The notes under the pieces: model-generated | Told to the model about the DNA's origin: nothing | Databases searched by the model: none | Seen by the model: the letters and a program-made list of their open reading frames with translations, nothing else | Program-made: the position numbers and the translations under genes | Assembly (NCBI GenBank): GCA_049698215.1 | Contig: JBAVXH010000383.1 | Location: 1 to 21,685 of the forward strand | Reading direction: 5' to 3' | DNA length: 21,685 nucleotides | From: PALSA-894 sp049698215 | GTDB taxonomy: Bacteria > Pseudomonadota > Alphaproteobacteria > Rhizobiales > Xanthobacteraceae | In this document: positions 8,971 to 15,358 of the stretch, piece by piece | Layout of the letters: every line of letters starts with the position of its first letter | Position numbering within the stretch: position 1 is the stretch's first letter

Positions 8971-10722
8971 TTGACCCGCTTTTTGACGACGCTTGCCACG
9001 ATCTGGCGGCTCGCGCTCCCCTATTTCCGCTCCGAAGACCGCTGGCCCGGCCGGCTGCTGCTCGGTGCCATTGTCTCGATGGAGCTCGCGGTCGTCGGCC
9101 TCTCGGTGCTGATCAACCAATGGAATGCGCGCTTCTACAATGCGCTGCAGGACCGCAACTGGGACAACTTCGTCAATGAACTGCTGTTCTTCTGCATGCT
9201 TGCCGCCGTCTACATCGTGGTGCGTGTCTATCAGCTCTATCTCAATCAATGGCTCCAGATCCGCTGGCGCCGCTGGATGACCCAGCGCTACATCGGCCAA
9301 TGGCTCGACGGCGCCAACCACTACCGCATGCAGATGCTGGGCGACGCCGCGGACAATCCGGATCAGCGCATCGCGGAAGACATCCGGCAATTCATCGATG
9401 GATCGAACGGCGTCGGGATTCTTCCGATCGGGCTCGGCCTGCTCAACGCGATCGTGACGCTCGTCTCGTTCGTGATCATCCTGTGGGGTCTGTCGCAGGC
9501 CGCGCCGCTCACGGTCTACGGCTGGACGATCCCGGGATATCTCGTGTGGGCGGCGCTCGGCTATGCGGCGGCAGGCACATTCTTCACCCACCTGATCGGG
9601 CGCCCGCTGATCCAGCTCAATTTCGACCAGCAGCGCTACGAGGCGGACTTCCGCTTCAATCTCGTGCGGGTGCGCGAGAATTCCGAGCAGATCGCACTGC
9701 TGCACGGCGAGACCGCCGAGCGCTCCAGGCTGATGGACCGGTTCCGCGCCGTGATGGACAACTGGCTGAGCATCATGACGCGGCAAAAGCGCCTCACGTT
9801 CCTGACCGCCGGTTACGGCCAGGCCTCGGTGGTCTTTCCCATCATTGTGGTAAGTCCGGCCTATTTCGCCGGCCGCATCCAGCTCGGCGCGCTGACCCAG
9901 ACCGCATCCGCCTTCAACAGTGTGCAGGGCGCACTCTCGTTCTTCGTCGACAGTTATGTGCGCATCGCCGAATGGCGCGCCGTAATCGCGCGCCTCGCCG
10001 GCTTCAACGTCTCGATCGCGAATGCTCAAGAGTGCACAGCGCGCGCGCCGAGCATCGCGGTCACTGCGGCGCCCGTGCGCAACGTCGAAATCAAAGACGT
10101 CGAGGTCGCACTGCCGTCAGGACAGCCGCTGGTCGCCGCCGACACGACGCTGGCTCCGCACCAGGACGTTCTGCTGACGGGGCCGTCGGGCTCGGGCAAG
10201 TCGACGCTGTTCCGCGCAATGGCCGGAATCTGGCCGTTCGGCAAGGGCACCGTCACAGTGCCGCAGGGCGCGAAGGCGATGACCTTGCCGCAGCGGCCTT
10301 ACCTGCCGATCGGCACGCTCGAAGCCGCAATCAATTATCCTTCCGGGCCGGGCACGTTCGATGCGGCGCGCGTCCGCGATCTTCTGGTCGCGGTCGGACT
10401 ACCCGCAATGACCGAGCGGCTCGAGGAACCTGCGCACTGGAGCCGGACGCTGTCGCCTGGCGAGCAGCAGCGGCTCGGTATCGCGCGCGCGATCCTGCAT
10501 GCGCCGGATTTCCTGTTCCTCGACGAAGCCACCGCCTCGCTCGACGAGCCGGCCGAGGCGAAGCTCTACAAGCTCATCAAAGAGCGGCTACCCAATGCGA
10601 CCGTCATTTCGATCGGGCATCGCTCGACGCTTGCCGCTTTCCACGAGCGCGGCCTCACGCTGGTGCGCGATGGCGAGCGCTATCGCCTGCGCGATGCGGC
10701 GCTCAGCGCGGCGGCGGGCTGA
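8971..10722 (+). CDS. ABC transporter, fused permease and ATPase (SbmA/BacA-YddA type)
   Basis: A 583-residue inner-membrane half-transporter that should work as a homodimer. The N-terminal part matches the ABC_membrane_2/SbmA-BacA family, with INQWNARFYNALQDRNW and QLYLNQWLQIRWRRWMT, followed by several membrane helices. The ATPase domain is intact: Walker A GPSGSGKST (404-412), signature LSPGEQQ (494-500), Walker B FLFLDEA (514-520) and switch His550. Relatives move peptides, cobalamin or lipid-like molecules; the substrate here is unknown. I chose TTG 8971 because ACAGGAG lies 7 bases upstream and homologues begin near RFLTTxxxxWRLA; in-frame GTG 8779 and ATG 8878 would add 64 or 31 residues of low-complexity sequence. 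Its last 73 bases recur at 11361-11433. Confidence 0.88.
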   Translation: MTRFLTTLATIWRLALPYFRSEDRWPGRLLLGAIVSMELAVVGLSVLINQWNARFYNALQDRNWDNFVNELLFFCMLAAVYIVVRVYQLYLNQWLQIRWRRWMTQRYIGQWLDGANHYRMQMLGDAADNPDQRIAEDIRQFIDGSNGVGILPIGLGLLNAIVTLVSFVIILWGLSQAAPLTVYGWTIPGYLVWAALGYAAAGTFFTHLIGRPLIQLNFDQQRYEADFRFNLVRVRENSEQIALLHGETAERSRLMDRFRAVMDNWLSIMTRQKRLTFLTAGYGQASVVFPIIVVSPAYFAGRIQLGALTQTASAFNSVQGALSFFVDSYVRIAEWRAVIARLAGFNVSIANAQECTARAPSIAVTAAPVRNVEIKDVEVALPSGQPLVAADTTLAPHQDVLLTGPSGSGKSTLFRAMAGIWPFGKGTVTVPQGAKAMTLPQRPYLPIGTLEAAINYPSGPGTFDAARVRDLLVAVGLPAMTERLEEPAHWSRTLSPGEQQRLGIARAILHAPDFLFLDEATASLDEPAEAKLYKLIKERLPNATVISIGHRSTLAAFHERGLTLVRDGERYRLRDAALSAAAG

Positions 10723-10760
10723 TTGACGGCCTGAAATAATCTGGCTACAATCTGGCCAGA
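10723..10760 (+). promoter_or_regulatory. Promoter and putative operator of the RelE/Phd-type module
   Basis: TTGACG (10723-10728), a 17-base spacer and TACAAT (10746-10751) form a strong sigma70-like promoter that begins immediately after the ABC stop codon. Only nine bases separate the -10 box from the toxin ATG, so the message would have a leader of about 2-4 bases at most. A perfect palindrome TCTGGCCAGA covers 10751-10760, and AATCTGGC occurs twice (10738 and 10749), 11 bases or one helix turn apart. This is a plausible site for autorepression by the antitoxin. Confidence 0.65.
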
Positions 10761-11054
10761 ATGAGATACGAGATCGTACTGGCTCAGGAAGCCGTGGACG
10801 ACCTCAGGAGGTTGAAAGCCGCTGTGCGAGCGCGGGTTCGTAACACCCTGGAAACGCATCTCCGGCACGAACCAACGAAGACAAGCCGAAGCAGAATCAA
10901 ACGGCTGCGCGGCCATCGTCGTCCCGAGTATCGACTTCGAGTGGACGAGATCAGAGTATTCTACGACGTGTCAGGCGCGAGCGTGGAGATTCTCGCGATT
11001 GTCAGCAAATCAGAGGCGGAGTCATGGTTGACCAGATTCGGAAATCTCGCGTGA
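10761..11054 (+). CDS. RelE/ParE-family toxin
   Basis: A 97-residue toxin of the RelE/ParE superfamily. Seen: MRYEIVLAQEAVDDLRRL at the start, a long basic helix, a loop ending in KRLRGHRRPEYRLRVDEIR, and the closing strand VFYDV...VEILAIVSK; the RxRVxxxRVFY arrangement is typical. RelE members cut mRNA on the ribosome and ParE members poison gyrase; with a Phd-type partner the RelE/YoeB side is more likely. The ATG at 10761 has no ribosome site, which fits a leaderless message. It comes first and its last 31 bases overlap the antitoxin gene, the reverse of the usual antitoxin-toxin order. Confidence 0.85.
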   Translation: MRYEIVLAQEAVDDLRRLKAAVRARVRNTLETHLRHEPTKTSRSRIKRLRGHRRPEYRLRVDEIRVFYDVSGASVEILAIVSKSEAESWLTRFGNLA

Positions 11055-11296
11055 GGGAGATTCCACTATCCGAGGTAAAAGACGACCTCTCCCATTTCCT
11101 GCGCGAAGCAGAGAAGGAGGAGATCGTCATCACTCGCCACGGCAAGCCTGCGGGGGTGCTGATTGGGTTCAAGTCGGAAGATGATTGGTTTGATTATCGC
11201 CTTGAAAATGATCCGCGCTTCCTGCATCGCATTGAGCGTGCACGGGAGAGCTTGCGGGCGCGACGGGGCGTCCGGCTCGAGAACGTGAAACCCTAG
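11024..11296 (+). CDS. Phd/YefM-type antitoxin
   Basis: A 90-residue antitoxin. The N-terminal half (about 8-50) matches the Phd/YefM DNA-binding fold: REIPLSEVKDDLSHFLREAE, then EEIVITRHGKPAGVLIGF, the diagnostic 'ITRHGKPxxVL' strand-turn. The C-terminal half (about 52-88) is charged and should wrap the toxin. The ATG at 11024 lies inside the toxin gene and has GGCGGAG just upstream, so the pair is translationally coupled. It probably represses the promoter at 10723 together with the toxin. Confidence 0.88.
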   Translation: MVDQIRKSRVREIPLSEVKDDLSHFLREAEKEEIVITRHGKPAGVLIGFKSEDDWFDYRLENDPRFLHRIERARESLRARRGVRLENVKP

Positions 11297-11305
11297 CCTG
11301 CCTGG

Positions 11306-11348
11306 TCCTCGAACACCGCAAGATGCCACGCCATTTGAGCGGGCAGGC
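11306..11348 (-). pseudogene. Remnant resembling the 3' end of the cyclase gene
   Basis: Two blocks match the tail of the cyclase gene (12526-13212) in the same order and orientation: 11306-11319 against 12530-12543 (13 of 14 bases) and 11329-11342 against 12575-12588 (14 of 14, CGCCATTTGAGCGG). The copy lacks 22 bases between the blocks. Read on the minus strand it gives LPAQMAWHLAVFED beside the cyclase ending GLPLKWRGG...IRAVAVFED. Short, so the call rests on order and spacing as well as identity. Confidence 0.5.
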
Positions 11349-11360
11349 GCGTTCCATCGA

Positions 11361-11433
11361 CGGCCTGACGCTGCGGCCCGATGGCGATCGCTATCGCGTG
11401 AAGGATGCGGCGCTCAGCGCGGCGGCGGGTTAG
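11361..11433 (+). pseudogene. Remnant copy of the 3' end of the ABC transporter gene
   Basis: These 73 bases align without gaps to 10650-10722, the last 73 bases of the ABC transporter gene, at 61 of 73 positions. Read in the same frame they give GLTLRPDGDRYRVKDAALSAAAG plus a stop, against GLTLVRDGERYRLRDAALSAAAG plus a stop. No more of the ABC gene precedes it; the sequence upstream switches abruptly to the cyclase-like remnant. The toxin-antitoxin module lies between the two copies. Confidence 0.85.
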
Positions 11434-11490
11434 TCCGGCAGACCACAGGCAACCAGGTTCGGCGATCTCGCGCATGAAAGCGTAGCCGTT

Positions 11491-12204
11491 CTAGTTCCCA
11501 CCGAACCGGTAGTTCACGCCGGCGCGCACTTCGCCGTGATGCGAGACGTCGAGCGACACCGCGCTCACGTAAAGATACTCGAGCTTCGCGCTCAGGTTCG
11601 GCGTAATGCCGTACTCCACCCCGCCGCCGAGCACGGCGCCGATCTGGCGGCTCGCGCCCGCGCAGCCCGTCAGGATGGCGCCGCAGGCAGCGCCCCCCGG
11701 CACCAGCGAGAGGCTGGTCTTGGCGCCAAGCGCGGCGACGCCGCCGGTGCCGTAGAGCAGGATGTTGTCGAACGCATAGCCGACGCGCCCCCGCACGGTT
11801 GCGACCCAGTCGATGTTGGTTGTCGCGCTGACCAAGCCCAGCAAGCCGCCGGCCACTGACGGATTGAGATTCGACGAGCCTTTCAGGTTGGCCCAGTCGA
11901 TGTCCGACTCGAAGCCCAGCACGACGTGGCCCGCCTGGATCTGCGCGCCCAATGTGCCGCCGAACAAGCCGCCCGAAAAGCCGACCGAAGAATTATCGAA
12001 GCGGTTGGTGATGATGTTCAAGGGATCCTGCTGACCCCAGCCCCAGCCGCCGTTTATTCCGAAATAGATTCCGGTCCAGTTGTAGGTCGTGACGACCCCG
12101 GGGACGTAGGCGGCAGGCCGCACCGGCAGGTCGGCGGCGTTGGCGTTTGCGGAAACCAGCAACAACGCACATGCCGCAGCAGCCGACAGCGATGCGATTT
12201 TCAT
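11491..12204 (-). CDS. Outer-membrane beta-barrel protein, Omp25/Omp31 type
   Basis: A 237-residue outer-membrane protein. It has a signal peptide MKIASLSAAAACALLLVSAN ending near ANA-ADLP (residue 24), then the family opening YNWTGIYFGINGGWGWG, alternating amphipathic strands with many Gly and aromatic residues (VGFSGGLFGGTLGAQIQ, VATVRGRVGYAF, LSAKLEYLYV) and a last strand GVNYRFGGN. Such eight-stranded barrels are abundant, immunogenic surface proteins in Brucella, Bartonella and rhizobia. Ending in GGN after YRF is slightly unusual, since the terminal Phe normally closes the barrel. The ATG at 12204 was chosen for the signal peptide; GGAG lies about ten bases upstream. Confidence 0.85.
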   Translation of the reverse strand: MKIASLSAAAACALLLVSANANAADLPVRPAAYVPGVVTTYNWTGIYFGINGGWGWGQQDPLNIITNRFDNSSVGFSGGLFGGTLGAQIQAGHVVLGFESDIDWANLKGSSNLNPSVAGGLLGLVSATTNIDWVATVRGRVGYAFDNILLYGTGGVAALGAKTSLSLVPGGAACGAILTGCAGASRQIGAVLGGGVEYGITPNLSAKLEYLYVSAVSLDVSHHGEVRAGVNYRFGGN

Positions 12205-12525
12205 GATGCGTGGTCTCCGGGGTTCGACGCGATTATCGGAACCAACGCGTATCGCGAGCGAATGCTGCGGACGAGTGCAAATCCCGAATGCAGCGGCATT
12301 TGCAAACGAGTTGCGAGTCAGTGTGATAAAAATGACGACATAAAAGGTATCCGAGGGCAGCAAAGCGTCATCGCTTTGTCAGCTGCGCAGAACTTCGCTT
12401 TCTGCTTCAGGTCACGAACGGTATTACTATGACTGAGCCAAAGACTTCTGCTTTTCTGCGAAGTGGAATATCGCCCCGCATCGCGAGATTGAGGTTGACG
12501 GCGCGATCGCGATTCAAGCCGCGCC
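12205..12525. other. Intergenic region, porin upstream control region
   Basis: This 321-base stretch lies upstream of the porin and downstream of the cyclase. I see no gene in it. It has an inverted repeat CAAAGCG-TCAT-CGCTTTG at 12361-12378 and AT-richer patches at about 12324-12348 and 12418-12455, likely holding the porin promoter, but no convincing -35/-10 pair was found. Confidence 0.5.
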
Positions 12526-13212
12526 CTAATCCTCGAAGACCGCGACAGCCCGGATCGGCGAGCCGGTGCCGCCGCGCCATTTGAGCGGCAGGCCGATGAA
12601 CTGGAATTCGCCGGCGCCGATCAGCGTTTCGAGATTGCACAGGCTTTCAATGTGCGTGATGCCGAGCTCGAGGCAGGCCTTGTGCACCAGCGCATTCACC
12701 TTGCCCTCGGGCCCCGGCCGCATCGAGTCGATGCCGAAGTGCACGATGCCGGTGCGCGCCAGCCATTCGGTCGCCGGGACGTTCACGCCCGGATTGTCGT
12801 TGGTGTAGGCGGCGGTCGGGAACGTGCGCGCATGGTGCCCGGTGCAGAGCAGGATCGTGCCGCCCTTCGGGACCGGAAGCCCGGTCTTCTTCACCGCCGC
12901 ATCGAGATCGTCCGGCGTGATTTCCGCGCGCGGCGCGACGTGGCGCAGGTCGATGCAGATGCCCGGAACGATACAGTTCTCCAGCGGATACTCGTCCATC
13001 GGCATGCCCTCCTTGCCAAAGTGGCGCGGGGCATCGATGTGCGTGCCGCCGTGATCCGGCATCGAGATGTACATCACGCTGTTGCCGTGCACATTGCCGG
13101 ACTCGGCGAAGGCTTCCTCGTGGGTCTTCCACACCCCGTGAATGATCGGCGGCTGGCCCGGATAGCTCGGCGTGCGGTGATAAAGCTCGCGTGACAGATC
13201 GATGATGCGCAT
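12526..13212 (-). CDS. Cyclase family hydrolase (kynurenine formamidase-like)
   Basis: A 228-residue metal-dependent hydrolase of the cyclase family. The metal-binding signature HxGTHxDxPxH appears as DHGGTHIDAPRHF (53-65), and a second conserved block reads TILLCTGHHAR. Members include bacterial kynurenine formamidase (KynB) and isatin hydrolase, which open amide rings or hydrolyse N-formyl groups; the substrate cannot be fixed here and no kyn genes are nearby. The ATG at 13212 (MRIIDLSREL) was chosen because AGAGGAAAA precedes it and it is where homologues begin; the frame stays open 18 codons further. It is divergent from the binding protein at 13317, 104 bases away. Part of its 3' end recurs at 11306-11348. 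Confidence 0.85.
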   Translation of the reverse strand: MRIIDLSRELYHRTPSYPGQPPIIHGVWKTHEEAFAESGNVHGNSVMYISMPDHGGTHIDAPRHFGKEGMPMDEYPLENCIVPGICIDLRHVAPRAEITPDDLDAAVKKTGLPVPKGGTILLCTGHHARTFPTAAYTNDNPGVNVPATEWLARTGIVHFGIDSMRPGPEGKVNALVHKACLELGITHIESLCNLETLIGAGEFQFIGLPLKWRGGTGSPIRAVAVFED

Positions 13213-13316
13213 GGTTTTCCTCTTTGCCGAGCGGGAGGATGGACAATCAGCCGCATGCGTGTCCACTCTCTCCGTTGGGTACGCTCCGCGGTCTCTTAGG
13301 GAACAGGAGAGCCCAA

Positions 13317-14093
13317 ATGATCGCGCGCGTGCGAGCTTGTCTGCTGACGGCGCTTTGCGTGCTGGGATTTTCGGGAGGTGCGGCCTTGGGAGCTGACATC
13401 AAGGTGATGAGCGGCGGCGCTCCGAAGGAGGTGCTCGCGATCCTGACGCCGGAGTTCGAGAAGAAGACCGGCCACAAGGTTCATTTCACCTACATCGTCA
13501 TCAACGCCATGCAGCAGAAGCTCGCCGCGGGCGAAAAGCCCGACATGGTGCTGATGCCGGTGCCGGCGATCGAAGCGCGTGTGAAGAACGGCATGTTCCG
13601 CAGCGACGGCTGGACGGCGCTGGGCACGGTGAGCATCGGGCTGATCGTGCGCAAAGGCGCGCCGAAGCCGGACATCGCCTCGCTCGAGTCTTTCAAGAAA
13701 GCGATGCTTGACGCGAAGTCGATCGCGCATGCCAATCCCGCCGCGACGCCGAGCGGCGCGCATTTCGCCAAGGTGTGGGATCAGCTCGGGATCGCAGATG
13801 CGCTCAAGGGCAAGCTCACGTTCCGCAACGCGCTCGATGGCGGCGTCTCGGCCGTCTCCAAGGGCGAGGCCGAGATCGGGCTCTATCCCTTAAGCGAAGT
13901 CCTGCACGACGACGGCGTGACCGTGGTCGGCCTGATCCCGCCTGACGTGCAGCTCAACAACGTCTACGGCACCGCGGTGCTCAAGGCCAACGAAACGCCG
14001 GAGCCCGCGCTCGCGTTCGTCAAATTCCTCGCCGATCCTTCCAATGCGAAGCACTGGAAGGACGGCGGGTTCGGGCCGGCGGCCAGCCGATAA
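13317..14093 (+). CDS. ModA-like periplasmic substrate-binding protein
   Basis: A 258-residue exported protein with a signal peptide (about 1-25, ending GAALG-ADIK) and a type-2 periplasmic binding fold: IKVMSGGAPKEVLAILTPEF, then KPDMVLMPVPAIEARV, a mid hinge, and EIGLYPLSEVL. This order resembles molybdate-binding ModA and related extracellular solute-binding proteins. No ModB/ModC permease or ATPase is next to it, so it is an orphan; it may serve a distant transporter or act as a sensor. The ATG at 13317 follows ACAGGAGAG; the frame opens earlier but without a signal. Divergent from the cyclase, which may act on the same compound class (inference from position only). Confidence 0.8.
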   Translation: MIARVRACLLTALCVLGFSGGAALGADIKVMSGGAPKEVLAILTPEFEKKTGHKVHFTYIVINAMQQKLAAGEKPDMVLMPVPAIEARVKNGMFRSDGWTALGTVSIGLIVRKGAPKPDIASLESFKKAMLDAKSIAHANPAATPSGAHFAKVWDQLGIADALKGKLTFRNALDGGVSAVSKGEAEIGLYPLSEVLHDDGVTVVGLIPPDVQLNNVYGTAVLKANETPEPALAFVKFLADPSNAKHWKDGGFGPAASR

Positions 14094-14110
14094 CTCCTGT
14101 TACAGGAGTT
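14092..14110. terminator. Hairpin spanning two convergent stop codons
   Basis: AACTCCTG (14092-14099) and CAGGAGTT (14103-14110) form an eight-base perfect stem around a three-base loop, TTA. The loop is the stop codon of the minus-strand gene (TAA), and the left arm begins inside the TAA of the plus-strand gene. The two genes are only six bases apart, so this hairpin is their shared boundary. There is no T-run after either arm. Confidence 0.5.
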
Positions 14111-15242
14111 GCTCGTTCCACGCCGTGCCGGAGACTTGCTGACCCTGGAACGTCCCTGACGCGACCGCCACGCCTTCGTAGACTCCGCCTTTGGCTCCGC
14201 CTTTTCCGTCGTCCACGGGAAACTCCTGATCGTCCATCAGGGTCTTGACCGTCAGCGTCGCCTTGAACGGGAGAATTTCGACAAGGTATTCCAGGAAGTA
14301 CGTGATGCCGGTCGTCGGGCTCGTCCAGGTTTTGCCGGTCGGGGTCATGACGGCCTGATGTGAGTCCGCGTCGAAATAGTACATGTCGCCGTTGGGACCC
14401 TGCAGCGTCACATTGCTGGGCGTCGGGTCTCCGAGCGCCGGAGGCTTGTCCTTGCCGAAACTCACGAAGTTCATGAGGTGCCAGCCGTTGTCGAGCTGCG
14501 CATTCTGCAGGATCCATTTAACGGGATCGCTCGGGCTGCCGAAGTTGCCATACTCGTGGTCCATCCAGGTCATGCCGGTGACATCAAACGACTCGGCGCC
14601 GATCTTGATCGTGCCCGACGCCTGCACCCGGGTGAGCGAGTAGTAGTAATTGTTCATCTTCAAGGGCGGACCGCTTTTGTCAGGGTTGAGTTTGACGCCC
14701 GTTCCAAACACCATGAAGGGCGGGCCCTGCTGGGACAGCATCAGGTCGAAATCGATTTTTGTCTTGGTCACCTCATCCGCCATGTGCGCCTGCACCGTCA
14801 TATTTTTTGTGGGATCGGCTTGCGGTGCATTCATCGCCACGTACGCACCGTCGGCCGGTCTGCCCAACCCGACATGCCAGGGCTTCGAGGGATCTGACTG
14901 CGCCCAGGTGTCGAAGTCGACATTCGGCGGGAGATACCCCGTGGTTTTTTGGTAATGCTTCGCCTTCGCCACATCGCTCAACATGACTTGCGTGAACGCA
15001 TACTTCATGAGGGGGTTATAGTCGGGATAGCCGGCCGCGTTGATCTCGAATCCGAAAATGCGATCGCCGGCTTTCAACGTGCCGATGTGCCACCACCATT
15101 CGGTCGGCGCGCCAACATGCCGGTACTGATCGGCAGGGAGATGGATCTTGTAGTCCGACGGCGGAACGGGGACGGGAGGACCCGATGCCGTACTCGCCGC
15201 GCGCATTGCCATACGCGCGCCCCACAATCCTCGTCCGGTCAT
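14100..15242 (-). CDS. CrtC/AttH lipocalin-fold family protein
   Basis: A 380-residue protein of the carotenoid 1,2-hydratase (CrtC)/AttH family. Diagnostic blocks are present: PTEWWWHIGTL (47-55), where the family has EWWYxxGxL; TWMDHEYGNF (225-234), where the family has W-x-D-H-E/Q-W/Y-G; and WHLMNFVSFG (254-263). In CrtC this fold adds water to a carotenoid double bond, while AttH-like members have unknown lipid-like substrates. There is no carotenoid gene nearby and no clear signal peptide (MTGRGLWGARMAMRA), so a CrtC function is not assumed. The ATG at 15242 has a strong GAGGAG site. Codon use seems less GC-biased than its neighbours, which may hint at transfer. Confidence 0.75.
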   Translation of the reverse strand: MTGRGLWGARMAMRAASTASGPPVPVPPSDYKIHLPADQYRHVGAPTEWWWHIGTLKAGDRIFGFEINAAGYPDYNPLMKYAFTQVMLSDVAKAKHYQKTTGYLPPNVDFDTWAQSDPSKPWHVGLGRPADGAYVAMNAPQADPTKNMTVQAHMADEVTKTKIDFDLMLSQQGPPFMVFGTGVKLNPDKSGPPLKMNNYYYSLTRVQASGTIKIGAESFDVTGMTWMDHEYGNFGSPSDPVKWILQNAQLDNGWHLMNFVSFGKDKPPALGDPTPSNVTLQGPNGDMYYFDADSHQAVMTPTGKTWTSPTTGITYFLEYLVEILPFKATLTVKTLMDDQEFPVDDGKGGAKGGVYEGVAVASGTFQGQQVSGTAWNEQLL

Positions 15243-15358
15243 AACTATCTCCTCAAGGTTCGGAGACAGTTTAAAGTCGTGTCTCTTTTTATGAAAGCGT
15301 TTTAGTTGAACAGATTTCGACTGTCGATTGGAACTACGCCGCCCTCGAAAATGGAACG

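Noticed and set aside
8764..10029. Long upstream extension of the META-like gene on the minus strand, opposite the ABC transporter
   Set aside because: The real protein begins at 8763 with a signal peptide and ribosome site; the extension is antisense to the ABC membrane domain and has low-complexity Glu/Arg/His sequence.
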